The notes: a model not told the origin generated them from the sequence alone. DNA of 64,000 nt from Waterburya agarophytonicola KI4 (GCF_020640915.1 NZ_JADWDC010000018.1:1-64000), one strand, 5' to 3'. Shown: positions 18,904 to 29,149, numbered from the stretch's first letter. Translations and numbers: made by a program.

Positions 18904-20508
18904 CTAGTAACTCATAGCAGACACCTGATTCTCAGCCACAGAGGCAATTAATTCCAGATTAAATTCTTCTTCAAATGCTTCTTTCTTATAACTAAGATTC
19001 CATAATTCTAAGGAACATTTATCCCCTACTTCACTTGGTTGTAATTGGAAATAAAGTTTACGATCGCGATGGTCATAATCGCATTTTATACCTGCGATCG
19101 CGCCTTTGTTGCGACGGTCTAAGGCGACAGCTAATCTAAGAATAGCACTCAACTGTCTGACCATTAGTTGATATTGTTTGTGGGGTAGATCGCGATAGGG
19201 TTCGTGTTTTTTCTTGGGCTTGCTTTTACGATGATAGCGAGCAAGATTGGCAATTAATTCTAATTCTAATTCGGTAAACCCGAGTAATTCAGCATTGCGG
19301 ATCAAATAATAGGAATGCTTGTGATGGGAAGAATGGCTGATATAAACACCACAATTGTGTAAAATAGCTGCCGACCATAATAATTCTTTTTCTGGTGCGC
19401 CCCAGTCGTGTAGATCTCCCTGCAACCGATCGAATATTTCTAAGGCAAATTTAGCTACTCTTTGGCTATATTCTAGGTCTACATGATATTTATGAGCAAT
19501 TTTAAGTACGTTACGGTTTTTGACTTCATTTTGATAGCGCAAACGGCTGTTAATTAAGCCGCGAGTCAGCATCCAATCGACAATCATGCCCTCTCGTAAA
19601 GCTCTCTCGCAGATGGCGATCGAGTCTACTTTGAGCATAGTCATGGCTTCTAACAAAATTATCGCCCCTGGAACAATAATTTCAGCGCGTTTTTCAGAAA
19701 GCCCCGAAAGATCGAGTCTTTGTTTATAGCTCATTTTCGCCAGTTTTTTGACGATCTTTTCAATATCCTTGCGACTGATTTCGTAACCATTGAGGGGATC
19801 GGGAACTTCTCCTAGTTCGTCTTTGGCATGAATTGCCGCTATGGTTTCAATTGTGCCAGACGTCCCGATTATTTGAGGAACTTCATTTAGCTGAAGATTA
19901 CGCCAAATCTCATCGACAGGACGTTCTAACATTCCTCGGACATAAGCTTGTAATATCTTTAATTCTTTGTCGCTAATAGGATCTGTGGTAACAAATTCTT
20001 TAGCCAAACGAACTGCACCTATTTTGGTACTGCTCAAAAAACGTGCTTCATGAATGTCTGCCAAAATGAGTTCGGTCGAGCCTCCACCAATATCAATAAT
20101 GATGTGAGGACTATCGTTAAAGTCCATACCAGACAATACGCCGAGATAAATTCGACGAGCTTCTTCTTGACCAGAAATCAAATTGACAACAATACCCAAT
20201 TCTGCCTCGATTTGGCGTAAAAATGCTTCTCCATTGGGGGCTTCTCTGGTGGCACTAGTGGCAACAGCAATTATTCGCTTTGCTCCCAAACTGATTGCTA
20301 AATCTCGACAACGGCGAAGAGTATCGAGAGAACGTTTAATCGCTTCTGAGGTTAGTTGTCCTGTCTCTGGATCGCGATCGCCCAAGCGAACTGTATCTTT
20401 TTCTTTGGCAATTACCGTAAAAGCTGGCAGAGTTGGCTCTATTTGGACGATTACCATGTGAATGGAGTTAGTGCCGATATCGATCGCTGCAATAATCTGT
20501 TTGTTCAT
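18904..20508 (-). CDS. ppx: Ppx/GppA family exopolyphosphatase
   Basis: The 534-aa protein begins AAIDIGTNSIHMVIVQ (phosphate-1 loop of the ASKHA fold) and has IDIGGGSTELILAD (phosphate-2), both required for hydrolysis. The C-terminal half has an HD-like helical domain (LHNCGVYISHSSHHKHSYYLIRNAE). The family removes terminal phosphate from polyphosphate or pppGpp; the sequence does not separate the two. It is first in a probable two-gene unit with the EF-hand decarboxylase, 24 bases apart. It is divergent from the prenyltransferase gene. Confidence 0.93.
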   Translation of the reverse strand: MNKQIIAAIDIGTNSIHMVIVQIEPTLPAFTVIAKEKDTVRLGDRDPETGQLTSEAIKRSLDTLRRCRDLAISLGAKRIIAVATSATREAPNGEAFLRQIEAELGIVVNLISGQEEARRIYLGVLSGMDFNDSPHIIIDIGGGSTELILADIHEARFLSSTKIGAVRLAKEFVTTDPISDKELKILQAYVRGMLERPVDEIWRNLQLNEVPQIIGTSGTIETIAAIHAKDELGEVPDPLNGYEISRKDIEKIVKKLAKMSYKQRLDLSGLSEKRAEIIVPGAIILLEAMTMLKVDSIAICERALREGMIVDWMLTRGLINSRLRYQNEVKNRNVLKIAHKYHVDLEYSQRVAKFALEIFDRLQGDLHDWGAPEKELLWSAAILHNCGVYISHSSHHKHSYYLIRNAELLGFTELELELIANLARYHRKSKPKKKHEPYRDLPHKQYQLMVRQLSAILRLAVALDRRNKGAIAGIKCDYDHRDRKLYFQLQPSEVGDKCSLELWNLSYKKEAFEEEFNLELIASVAENQVSAMSY

Positions 20509-20722
20509 GGCAACTGTCTGTATTTAACTCTCTTGAGGAGCAGATTTACGGATAAAATTAATTGTCAAAAGCAGTATCGAAAGATAACTTCGATTTATTG
20601 CTCTATTTAAGATATTTTTATATTCTCATGGATTTAAGTAAACTCAAGATTTACTCGGAGAATTTTTATATATTTGTTAATTTTAGTAACAGTAATTTTA
20701 AGATAAATTAAGCAATTTTAAT

Positions 20723-21607
20723 ATGACCCAAGATCAGCCAGCTACGAGGGAAGCGACGTGGCAAAAAGTAATCCGTCTCTTGCGTTGGGACAAACCCGCA
20801 GGAAGATTGATTTTAATGATTCCTGCATTATGGGCAGTATTTTTAGCTGCCAAGGGAACACCGCCCTTGCCTTTGGTTGGGGTAATAATTTTGGGGACTT
20901 TGGCGACTAGTGCAGCAGGTTGCGTGGTGAACGATCTCTGGGATAAAGATATCGATCCTCAAGTAGCCCGTACCAAGACTCGTCCTTTGGCATCCCGCGC
21001 CCTGTCGGTGAAAGTGGGAATTATAATTTTTGCGATCGCTTTATTGTGCGCTGCTATATTAGCTTTTTATCTCAAGCCGTTAAGTTTTATTCTCTGTGTT
21101 GTTGCCGTTCCGTTTATTGTTTTATATCCTTTAGCCAAGCGAGTTTTTCCCGTACCTCAATTGGTATTATCTTTGGCTTGGGGTTTTGCTGTTTTGATTA
21201 GTTGGACGGCGGTAACGGGAGAAATCGAACCAGCAACCTGGATACTGTGGGGGGCGACAGTTGCGTGGACGATGGGTTTTGATACGGGTTATGCCCTAAG
21301 CGATCGAGAAGACGATCTTAAGGTTGGGATTAATTCTAGCGCGATCTTTTTTGGTAAATATACCCCTGGTGCGATCGCAATTTTTTATGTTATTACGGCA
21401 GGCTTAATGACTTATCTTGGTCTTGAGTTAGCCTTGAGTTGGGCTTTTTGGGTTAGCCTTGCCTTAGCCACTGTTGGTTGGGGATGGCAATATTTAAAAT
21501 TGCGTCAACCTAAGATTCCTCGTTCTGTCTATGGCAAAGTTTTAGGACAAAATGTTTGGTTGGGCTTTATTTTGTTAGCAGGAATGATCGTCGGTTATTT
21601 GGTTTAA
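20723..21607 (+). CDS. 4-hydroxybenzoate polyprenyltransferase (UbiA family), plastoquinone pathway
   Basis: The 294-aa membrane protein has several hydrophobic helices and both prenyl-diphosphate-binding aspartate motifs of UbiA: NDLWDKDIDPQVARTKTRPLAS (about residues 72-93) and DTGYALSDREDDLKVG (about 190-205). In cyanobacteria this gene attaches a solanesyl chain to 4-hydroxybenzoate in plastoquinone synthesis. It is followed after 94 bases by prfC on the same strand. The role comes from family knowledge; chain length cannot be read from sequence. Confidence 0.92.
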   Translation: MTQDQPATREATWQKVIRLLRWDKPAGRLILMIPALWAVFLAAKGTPPLPLVGVIILGTLATSAAGCVVNDLWDKDIDPQVARTKTRPLASRALSVKVGIIIFAIALLCAAILAFYLKPLSFILCVVAVPFIVLYPLAKRVFPVPQLVLSLAWGFAVLISWTAVTGEIEPATWILWGATVAWTMGFDTGYALSDREDDLKVGINSSAIFFGKYTPGAIAIFYVITAGLMTYLGLELALSWAFWVSLALATVGWGWQYLKLRQPKIPRSVYGKVLGQNVWLGFILLAGMIVGYLV

Positions 21608-21701
21608 AATCAAACTAAAGAATCAAACTAATTAAGGTTCGGCGATATCTATCGGGTCGGAGATATAATAAACACAACAATTGTTGCCAAATAACTATTT
21701 C

Positions 21702-23327
21702 ATGCCCGTAGAACTTCAGACTGAAATCGAACAAGCTGTAGCCAGTCGTCGTAATTTTGCTATTATTTCCCACCCTGATGCGGGAAAAACCACCCTGACA
21801 GAAAAACTCCTACTTTACGGGGGTGCAATTCATGAAGCAGGGGCAGTAAAAGCCCGTCGAGAACAGCGCAAAGCAACTTCTGACTGGATGGAAATGGAGC
21901 AGCAAAGGGGTATTTCGATTACATCCACGGTGTTGCAATTTATTTATAATCAATTTCAAATCAATTTACTAGATACCCCTGGACACCAAGACTTTAGTGA
22001 AGATACCTATCGAACCCTGGCTGCTGCCGATAATTCGGTGATGTTGATTGATGCGGCAAAAGGTTTAGAACCCCAAACTCGCAAATTGTTTGAAGTATGT
22101 CAGTTGCGATCGCTGCCTATATTTACCTTTGTCAATAAACTAGATCGTCCTGGTAGAGATGCTTTTGAACTAATTGATGAAATAGAACAAGAATTAGGTT
22201 TGCAGACTTACGCGGTAAATTGGCCTATAGGTATGGGCGATCGCTTTAAAGGTGTATTTGATCGTCGCCAAGGCAAAGTTCATTTATTTGAACGTCGCTC
22301 TCACGGTAGTAAAGCAGCAGGGGATACTGTCATCGAACTGGACGATCCGCGCTTGGAAGAATACTTAGATTCCGAGCTTTATCACCAGTTAAAAGAAGAA
22401 TTGGAAATTTTAGATGAGATCGGGGCAGAATTTGACTTAGAACGAGTCCACGCAGGGAAAATGACTCCGATTTTCTTTGGTAGTGCTATGACTAATTTTG
22501 GGGTAGAGCTATTCCTCAAAGCCTTTCTAGAATACGCCCAGATGCCCGAATCTCATAATTCATCTTTAGGCATAATCGAGCCTACCTATGAAGAATTTAC
22601 GGGTTTTGTCTTCAAGCTTCAGGCAAATATGGATCCCAAACATCGCGATCGCGTGGCATTCATCCGAGTTTGTACTGGTAAGTTTGAAAAAGACATGACT
22701 GTCCAACACGCTCGTACGGGTAAGACAGTGCGTCTGTCTCGTCCTCAAAAACTCTTTGCTCAAGGTAGAGAATCTCTCGATGAAGCCTTCCCTGGAGATA
22801 TTATTGGTTTAAACAATCCAGGGGTATTTGCGATCGGCGATACGATTTATAATGGTAAAAAGCTAGAATACGAAGGTATTCCTTGTTTTTCTCCTGAAAT
22901 CTTTGCTTATCTCAAAAATCCTAACCCATCTAAATTCAAACAATTTCAAAAAGGAATTACCGAATTGAGAGAAGAAGGGGCAATTCAAGTCATGTATTCT
23001 ACCGATGATTTCAAACGCGACCCTATTCTGGCAGCAGTAGGACAACTACAAATTGAAGTGGTGCAATTCCGCTTGCAGAACGAATACAATGTCGAAACTA
23101 GAATTGAACCCCTACCCTATAGTGTCGCTCGTTGGGTACACGGAGGCTGGGATGCACTAGAAAAAGCTGGTCGCATTTTTAATTCTATTTCAGTCAAAGA
23201 TAACTGGGGGAGACCAGTATTACTCTTTAAAAATGAATGGAATCTGCGTCAAGTCGAGCAAGATATGCCCGAATTAAAGCTTAATTCTATTGCACCTGTG
23301 GGTTCGGGACTGCAACCAGACAAGTAA
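21702..23327 (+). CDS. prfC: Peptide chain release factor 3
   Basis: The 541-aa GTPase recycles RF1/RF2 after termination. [19 protein letters not shown] is the P-loop, [18 protein letters not shown] is G3 and [13 protein letters not shown] is G4. The elongation-factor-like domains 2 and 3 follow, ending in [16 protein letters not shown]. The ATG at 21702 is chosen over an in-frame TTG seven codons upstream, because [13 protein letters not shown] starts the usual N-terminal helix. Probably transcribed with the prenyltransferase gene. Confidence 0.96.
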   Translation: MPVELQTEIEQAVASRRNFAIISHPDAGKTTLTEKLLLYGGAIHEAGAVKARREQRKATSDWMEMEQQRGISITSTVLQFIYNQFQINLLDTPGHQDFSEDTYRTLAAADNSVMLIDAAKGLEPQTRKLFEVCQLRSLPIFTFVNKLDRPGRDAFELIDEIEQELGLQTYAVNWPIGMGDRFKGVFDRRQGKVHLFERRSHGSKAAGDTVIELDDPRLEEYLDSELYHQLKEELEILDEIGAEFDLERVHAGKMTPIFFGSAMTNFGVELFLKAFLEYAQMPESHNSSLGIIEPTYEEFTGFVFKLQANMDPKHRDRVAFIRVCTGKFEKDMTVQHARTGKTVRLSRPQKLFAQGRESLDEAFPGDIIGLNNPGVFAIGDTIYNGKKLEYEGIPCFSPEIFAYLKNPNPSKFKQFQKGITELREEGAIQVMYSTDDFKRDPILAAVGQLQIEVVQFRLQNEYNVETRIEPLPYSVARWVHGGWDALEKAGRIFNSISVKDNWGRPVLLFKNEWNLRQVEQDMPELKLNSIAPVGSGLQPDK

Positions 23328-23413
23328 AAATATTGATAATTGACGTATTTGTTTGGCTTGAATTAATGTGTTAAAGGTTTAGAAGCAATCTTTATAAAAC
23401 AAGGTATTACTCT

Positions 23414-24544
23414 ATGTTTGACTGTATTATCGTGGGTGCTGGTCCTGGGGGAAGTAGTTCCGCTTATCATTTAGCCAAGAAAGGACACTCAGTTTTAGTA
23501 TTAGATAAAGCGGATTTTCCTCGTCGGAAGTCCTGTGGTGGTGGTGTTTCTCCTGCGATCGCCGAGTGGTTCGATTGTGATTTTTCGACTGTAGTAGAAA
23601 ATCATGTTTCTCAGGTTAAATATACTTTTAAAATGAGCGATCCAGCCGAAGTCGAACTTAAAGGCGTTACCCCCATGTGGATGGTGCAACGAGATAAGTT
23701 TGATAACTTTCTCCTCGAACAAGCGGTTAGTCAAGGGGCTGAGTTTAAATCTGGTGTAGCAGTACAGGACGCAAAATTAGCAGGAGATATTTGGCAGGTT
23801 AGTACTAGCAACGGTCAATTTGAAAGCAAATATTTAATTGCAGCCGATGGTGCAAACAGCATGATGGCAAAGTTGCTCGGATTTGCCACGCCTCAATTGA
23901 CCCCAGCAGCAAGTTTACAAGTGCCTGGAGAAGTCAGCGATCGCCGTAAGGTTACTGCTTTTTTTGATTTTGGTTCGTTAAAAAATGGTTTTATGTGGTG
24001 TTTTCCTAAAGCAGACGGTTTTTCTTTTAGTGCTGCTTACGTCCGTAATGCCAAAGGAAAAGCAGACGAGTTGAAAAAAGAGCTTTATAAATATGCCGAA
24101 CTATTCAACTTAGACCCCAACCGAGGAGAATATAGCGAACATCCCTTGAATTTGTGGCAGGAAAATACTCCGTTGCATAGCGATCGCGCTCTTTTGGTGG
24201 GAGAAGCAGCAGGGATGGTCGATCCTTTGATTGGAGAAGGTATTCGCCCCGCTTTATATACGGGAGTTCAGGCAGCAACAGCAGTAAGTAATGCGATCGC
24301 AGGGGATGCTTCCGCTCTAGCTAACTATAGTAAAAATGTCAATCAAACGTGGGGTGACAACCTAGCCAAAGCTGACTTTTTAGCTGGTTTATTTTTCAAA
24401 GCTCCCAAAATTGCCTATAAAATGGGAGTTAAACGACCTGCTGCGGGTCAATTGATGGGTAAGATTCTTTGTGGGGAATTGAGCTATTCACAGGTTGCGG
24501 ATAAAGCCACTAAAAAATTAAAATTCATCCCTGGAATTGGCTAA
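23414..24544 (+). CDS. Geranylgeranyl-reductase-family FAD-dependent oxidoreductase
   Basis: The 376-aa flavoprotein starts MFDCIIVGAGPGGSSSAYHLA, the FAD-binding GxGxxG motif, followed by DFPRRKSCGGG. The second FAD motif is VGEAAGMVDPLIGEGIRPALYTG near residue 260. This matches the geranylgeranyl reductase/ChlP superfamily (isoprenoid double-bond reduction), but it is not clearly ChlP itself, so the substrate is open. It is convergent with the downstream kinase; a perfect palindromic hairpin separates them. Confidence 0.88.
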   Translation: MFDCIIVGAGPGGSSSAYHLAKKGHSVLVLDKADFPRRKSCGGGVSPAIAEWFDCDFSTVVENHVSQVKYTFKMSDPAEVELKGVTPMWMVQRDKFDNFLLEQAVSQGAEFKSGVAVQDAKLAGDIWQVSTSNGQFESKYLIAADGANSMMAKLLGFATPQLTPAASLQVPGEVSDRRKVTAFFDFGSLKNGFMWCFPKADGFSFSAAYVRNAKGKADELKKELYKYAELFNLDPNRGEYSEHPLNLWQENTPLHSDRALLVGEAAGMVDPLIGEGIRPALYTGVQAATAVSNAIAGDASALANYSKNVNQTWGDNLAKADFLAGLFFKAPKIAYKMGVKRPAAGQLMGKILCGELSYSQVADKATKKLKFIPGIG

Positions 24545-24569
24545 TTTTAACTAATTAATTGAATCAATA

Positions 24570-24600
24570 AATAATGAGTAATCATTGATTACTCATTATT
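24570..24600. terminator. Bidirectional hairpin between convergent genes
   Basis: AATAATGAGTAATCA (24570-24584) is followed after one base by its exact reverse complement (24586-24600). This 15-bp palindrome lies between the stop codons of the oxidoreductase and the kinase. It is A/T-rich with flanking A and T bases on both strands, as expected of a shared terminator. Confidence 0.65.
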
Positions 24601-24602
24601 AG

Positions 24603-26180
24603 TTACCAAAATCCTCGTTTACCACTAGGCATAATAGTCATCCAATTCGTTTTAACTTCTTCTATTTGCTCTTTGGTTAAATTAGTATCTTTTAGATTTG
24701 CGCCGCATAAATTAGCACCTTTGAGCTTAGTATTTTTAAAATTAGAGTTATTCAAATTTGTTCCACGCAAATCGACACCTTCTAAATTGCAAGATTTAAA
24801 AAACGATTTACTCATATCGGCATTACGAAGCATTGCTTGGCGCATATCACAATGAGCAAAATCAGTTCTACTTAAATCTGCACCCTGTAAATTAGTTCTG
24901 ACCAATTTTGAATTATGAAACTTAGAGTCAGATAGATCGGCTTTTTGCAGATCTTGCAGACTAATATCTTTTAAGCCAAAATCTTTTCTACCAGAAGCAT
25001 AAGCATTTAAAATCTCTTCCGCAGTTATCTTGACTGGTTTAGCAGGGGCGTTAGAAACTTTACTCGCAGAAGTATGATTATTGTTGCCAACACTAGTTCT
25101 AGAAGAACTATTTCGAGAATATCTGGAAGTAGAATTACTTTGAACAGAAGTATGAGATGTTCTAGAACTAGACGAGATATTACGACGAGAATTACCCCCG
25201 CGACTTCTACCAGAAATAGAGGTGTTAGGAGGTTCGCTAGTGTTAGGGAAACTGAGCATACTTTCTGATAGGCTATCAACATGATTCTCTAGATCCAATG
25301 CTCTTAGAGCCTCCTCCGCAGTCTTATAGCGACTTTTGACTGCTACTTCTAACATAGTAGTAAGTATTTCAGCAAAGCTATCGCTTACCTTGGCATATTT
25401 AAACCAATCAATATCTCCTGTAATGGGGTCGCAATCCATATTTTTTGGTGCTTTTCCCGTCATCAAATACATACAGGTAACACCAAGAGCATAAACATCA
25501 CTAGCATATACAGGACGCATTGCCAGTTGCTCGGGAGGTGCAAAACCAGGAGTACCTACCGCAAAGGCTGTAAAGGCTGTTTGGTTAGAGCCTCCAGCAC
25601 CAATCGAATTGACTTGATTTTTCACCACTCCGAAGTCAATTAATACGAGTTTGTCGTCAATTTCACGACGGATAATATTGGCAGGTTTGATATCTCGGTG
25701 AATCACTTTTTGAGCGTGAATATCTCTCAAGATGATTAAGACTTCTTTGAGTACCTGTCTGGCTTTGGCTTCGTTGAGAACCCCTTCTTTTTTGACTTCT
25801 TGTTGAAGATTATTGCCTTTAACAAATTCTTGAATCAAATAAAACTGTTCGCGATCTTCAAAATAGTCTAATAACCTGGGTATTTGGGGATGATTTCCCA
25901 CTCTTCCCAGAGTTTTTGCTTCTCTTTCAAATAATTCCCTTGCCATCGACAAAAAGTTGGGATTGTCTGTATTAGGACGTAATTGCTTAATTACGCACAA
26001 AGGTTTTCCAGGTAAAGCAAGGTCGGCTGCCAGAAAAGTAGCTCCAAAACCGCCTTTGCCAAGACCTTTTACTAAATGATAGCGACCGTGTAGTAGCAGT
26101 TTATTTCCACAAGCCTTACACAATTTTGACTTGGGGTGATTAACTGGTTTAGGACAGGATGGATTTAGGCAATAGCTCAT
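24603..26180 (-). CDS. SpkB-like Ser/Thr protein kinase with zinc ribbon and pentapeptide repeats
   Basis: The 525-aa protein has an N-terminal zinc-ribbon-like CLNPSCPKP..KLCKACG, then a Hanks kinase domain (about residues 33-300): glycine loop LGKGGFGATF, VIKQL lysine, catalytic loop VIHRDIKPANII, LIDFGVVK and the TPGFAPPEQ activation segment end. A serine/asparagine-rich linker (about 300-380) follows, then about 15 pentapeptide repeats (A(D/N)Lxx), e.g. ADLSRTDF and GVDLRGTNL. Synechocystis SpkB has this architecture. The kinase is complete and should be active. Targets are unknown; the pentapeptide helix is a likely protein-binding surface. Confidence 0.93.
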   Translation of the reverse strand: MSYCLNPSCPKPVNHPKSKLCKACGNKLLLHGRYHLVKGLGKGGFGATFLAADLALPGKPLCVIKQLRPNTDNPNFLSMARELFEREAKTLGRVGNHPQIPRLLDYFEDREQFYLIQEFVKGNNLQQEVKKEGVLNEAKARQVLKEVLIILRDIHAQKVIHRDIKPANIIRREIDDKLVLIDFGVVKNQVNSIGAGGSNQTAFTAFAVGTPGFAPPEQLAMRPVYASDVYALGVTCMYLMTGKAPKNMDCDPITGDIDWFKYAKVSDSFAEILTTMLEVAVKSRYKTAEEALRALDLENHVDSLSESMLSFPNTSEPPNTSISGRSRGGNSRRNISSSSRTSHTSVQSNSTSRYSRNSSSRTSVGNNNHTSASKVSNAPAKPVKITAEEILNAYASGRKDFGLKDISLQDLQKADLSDSKFHNSKLVRTNLQGADLSRTDFAHCDMRQAMLRNADMSKSFFKSCNLEGVDLRGTNLNNSNFKNTKLKGANLCGANLKDTNLTKEQIEEVKTNWMTIMPSGKRGFW

Positions 26181-26361
26181 TCAAAATACCTATGAAGCTC
26201 TGTCTGACAAGTATGTTTTCAGGAGCATTAACCCCTTAAATAGCTGAACTTTGAGTTTATGATAATTTCTTGCCAGCTATTTCTCCACCAGCATATCCTA
26301 AAAATTTAAAAATCAGTTGAGAGAGTGCTGAGATAATCTTGAGATCGGATCGTATAAACCG

Positions 26362-27180
26362 TTACACTATTTCTGTTTTCAGTTTCTTTTGTTGAGCTAT
26401 TCTTGGAGAAGAGACTTCGGGTGAAGACAAGAACATAATTTTTTGTAATAGCCAGGGAAAAATACGCTGGCACAATACAGCAAGATAACTTTGCCATCCT
26501 ACTAAAATCTCGCTCTTGTTTTTGTATAATCCCGCCACCAAAGTTTGAGCAACTTTTTCGGGTGTTACTGGTATTACCCAACGAAATAGTTTGAGATTGC
26601 GAGCCATCTCCGTATCAGTTAAGGTTGGTAGCAAGGCAATAACTTTAATGTTGTGTTGCGCTAATTCACTCCGCAAAGCCTGAGTAAAACCAACGATCGC
26701 AAATTTAGTTGCAGAATAGGTAGACATGGTAGGAGCAGCTACTTTACCCATTAAACTAGAAACATTAACAATTGTTCCTTCTTTTTGGCTTGCCATCCGT
26801 TTGGCTAGTAAGCGAGTTATGTTCATCATTCCTAAAATATTGAGAGAAATCTCTTCTTCAAACTTGTCAGCTCGAACATTTAAAAACGACGACTGGTGAG
26901 CAATTCCCGCACAGTTTACTAGCAAATGAATTGGTCTATGGTTGCACCATGTCTGAGCAATTACAATATCAATCGAAGATAGCTGCGTTAAATCTAGAGA
27001 CAAAGTAGTAACTTTGGTGCCTATAGTTTCAATTTCTGTGGCGACTTCAGCGAGTTTCTGGCGATCTCTAGCTACTAAGATTAGATGTTTAATTCCTTGA
27101 TTGGCTAATTCAATTGAAATTGCTTTCCCAATTCCACGAGAAGCACCTGTAATTAATGCGGTTTTTCCTTTTATATCCAT
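26362..27180 (-). CDS. Short-chain dehydrogenase/reductase
   Basis: The protein (about 272 aa) is a classical SDR: KTALITGASRGIGKAI is the cofactor-binding motif, NCAGIAH is the NAG motif, the catalytic Ser lies in NVSSLMGK and the Tyr-Lys pair in YSATKFA. The C-terminal 60 residues contain a hydrophobic segment (LAVLCQRIFPWLLQKIMFL), possibly a membrane-associated tail. The start at 27180 (MDIKGKTALITG) is preferred over an ATG five codons upstream. Substrate unknown. It is a different gene from the SDR interrupted by the nearby mobile element. Confidence 0.88.
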   Translation of the reverse strand: MDIKGKTALITGASRGIGKAISIELANQGIKHLILVARDRQKLAEVATEIETIGTKVTTLSLDLTQLSSIDIVIAQTWCNHRPIHLLVNCAGIAHQSSFLNVRADKFEEEISLNILGMMNITRLLAKRMASQKEGTIVNVSSLMGKVAAPTMSTYSATKFAIVGFTQALRSELAQHNIKVIALLPTLTDTEMARNLKLFRWVIPVTPEKVAQTLVAGLYKNKSEILVGWQSYLAVLCQRIFPWLLQKIMFLSSPEVSSPRIAQQKKLKTEIV

Positions 27181-27869
27181 GTATTTTACTCTCACGATAA
27201 AGTTTACATAAGGTCGATTTCAAAATAAAATCTTCATGATTCTACAAATTTAAAATTGATTCGATCCTTATCCTAAAGAACAGTAATCAAAACTTATATT
27301 TGATAGTATTTTGAGCATTCATCAAACTAGTAATAAAAAGCTTTTTTCTGTTCAATAGTTTCTTGTTGTAACAGTAATTAAATCGATCGCAATTGAAGAT
27401 AAACTTGTAATAAAACCTCTTTTTTAATTTCAGTTATACCCTAACAAAAGCGTCAAGAGGCAGCAACAATAATTAACGATCCCCAAATATCGTTACAAAA
27501 CTTAATTAGTAATCAAATTAAATTAAAACCGATTTAACATGACTCTCAATGGCTGAAATAACTGAAGTCATTGTTTTATTGCCTTGGAAAAGAGAGATTA
27601 ACTTATTGACCGATTATGAGAAAATTAGTTTTTCTGGAATTAATTATGAGAAGAAAATAAAAAAGTCGATCTATTTAATATGAATTAGTTTGGTTCGTCT
27701 TAAACCTATTAAGTTTTTTGGTATATTAATATACAGTTCAATTAATAAAAAATTGCCAGATGAATATTGATATTTCTTCTAACTTAATCAAAATAATTTT
27801 TTTAAAATATATTTAATGAGATAAAGCGATCGCCAATCAAATATATTACTTATTACTTGTTTTTTATTA
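27181..27869. other. AT-rich intergenic region, no gene seen
   Basis: About 690 bases without a convincing reading frame. It is strongly AT-rich, contains the palindrome GTATATTAATATAC (27721-27734) and one HIP1 site near 27,827. It separates the SDR gene from the 3' remnant of the interrupted SDR. Confidence 0.5.
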
Positions 27870-28167
27870 CTATATATTTAAGATAGTTTCGTCGGGCTGT
27901 AGTTGAGTTAATTGAACGCTACCATTCCATAGTTGTTGTGCTTCGGTTGCATTGTAAGATTCTTGAGAAGAATCAATCATTTTCATGGAGCTAAAATACT
28001 TGCCTGTGGTATTTTCAAGTTCAGGATCTAGTACCAATCTTGCTAAAGCTTGTCCTGCATTCTCTATCGTATTAACATTAGGAACAAAACGAGAAAGTAT
28101 CGGTAAAATATTATGCCAGACAAATTTTGCTGTAATAGTATAATCTTGAGCCAAACCCGATCCTGGC
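27870..28167 (-). pseudogene. 3' part of SDR gene split by the mobile element
   Basis: Reading from the junction (CCA, 28164-28166) the frame gives PGSGLAQDYTITAKFVW and continues to a stop at 27870, ending in LQPDETILNI. This is the C-terminal third of a protochlorophyllide-reductase/retinol-dehydrogenase-like SDR, including the typical TGKYFSSMKMIDSSQESYN segment. The first two thirds of the same protein lie 13.46 kb away at 41,621-42,277. Joining the two at the common GCCA codon context gives ...VFNPGLMPGSGLAQDY..., an in-frame protein of about 316 residues. There is no promoter or sensible start for this half alone. Confidence 0.9.
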
Positions 28168-28185
28168 TTTACGCTTCATGTGGGT
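28164..28185. other. Left attachment site of the element (core and arm)
   Basis: The core TGGC (28164-28167) is followed inside the element by 13 bases and then TGGGTAAA (arm, 28181-28188). The right end has the same arm inverted (TTTACCCA, 41598-41605) 15 bases from its core copy. The host side of this site is the SDR C-terminal coding sequence. Confidence 0.7.
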
Positions 28186-28244
28186 AAAAATAATTTACTA
28201 AAAAACCACCTCCGTTATAGAGATGGCTTCCGTTGAAATTAATA

Positions 28245-28627
28245 TTATTTTTTTTGTTTCTTCAGTTCTTCTTCATGCTGTCTTATTAAATCATTTAAAA
28301 TATCTCTTATAGTCAATACCTATATCCAAATTTATCGGTACACCTGGAAGTCGAGCATAGCTCTTCTTGATTAAGATGCACTTGATAATGAAGAAAGCAA
28401 AAGTCATATGGACAAACTAATGTATGTTGTGGCTATACATCTATGTTATCCTGTACATATTTTATTGTCCAGTGCGAGAGAAAAAACTACCTCCGAAACC
28501 AGTATCCAAGTCTATATCTGGGTTATCTTCAAAACCACCTGTTACTGTATCTATGAGTGTACCCAGAAAAACTCAGAACCAAGCAAGTAGTTGCTGTAGT
28601 AACTGCTAATACTCTGTTCATTTTCAT
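28245..28627 (-). pseudogene. Degenerate small genes at the left end of the element
   Basis: From ATG 28625-28627 the frame reads MKMNRVLAVTTATTCLVLSFS, a plausible signal peptide, but ends at 28529. The next frame continues directly with GTLIDTVTGGFEDNPDIDLD and a glycine-rich end, stopping at 28462-28464. One frameshift would give a small secreted protein of about 54 residues. Further left, two short overlapping frames (one ending YKRYFK, the other IRQHEEELKKQKK at 28245) look like another broken gene. The identity of both is unknown; they may instead be non-coding. Confidence 0.35.
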
Positions 28628-28960
28628 ATGAAATTCCTCACATTATTTACCCTTTTAGGATTCCCAAAACAATGTGAAAACTTTTGTGCTATAACTGTAA
28701 TCTAATTTAGTTGAATCAATAATCAACAAATACTTTCTTAAATAACAAATTGATGTACCAGGAGAGCTTGCTCGACTTCTTTAGCAACGCGCCTCGGTAC
28801 TCCACATCTCTATTCATGAGAACCATTGCAACTCTCATTTTTAGAAAATTTGGTGTGCTCACTTTGCAACGATAAGTTTTACTTATTTTAATTGTTTTTT
28901 TATTCTATCTCACCTTATTATTCGCCCATTCTTCTAATAGTAAACCCAAGGAGTGAACAA

Positions 28961-29149
28961 ATGTTAGCCATAGAACTAAAAAGACCTACCCGTAATAGAG
29001 ACACAAAAGCTGTTGGTTGCAGAATTAAAAACTCTGACCTAAAACCCATCCAGAAAATAGTTGACGAATCATTTAACGGTAATTTCAGCCTACTACTGAG
29101 AACAGCTTTAGACGAATACATCACTAAATTACAGAAAGGTGATTCTTGA
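28961..29149 (+). CDS. Small ribbon-helix-helix-like DNA-binding protein
   Basis: The 62-aa protein contains a strand (AVGCRIKNSD) followed by two helices (LKPIQKIVDESF and FSLLLRTALDEYITKL), the spacing of a MetJ/Arc ribbon-helix-helix fold. The start at 28961 is supported by AAGGAG eight bases upstream; a longer frame from 28892 lacks this. Located first in the plus-strand group with the primase gene, it is a candidate regulator or replication/copy-control protein. No partner can be named. Confidence 0.65.
   Translation: MLAIELKRPTRNRDTKAVGCRIKNSDLKPIQKIVDESFNGNFSLLLRTALDEYITKLQKGDS

Noticed and set aside
26306-26581. A 91-codon minus-strand frame overlapping the SDR gene end
   Set aside because: It is out of frame with the well-supported SDR coding sequence and has no family features.
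28408-28609. Two overlapping plus-strand frames of about 60 codons near the left end of the element
   Set aside because: No ribosome-binding site and unlikely composition; the opposite strand has a better signal-peptide-like frame.
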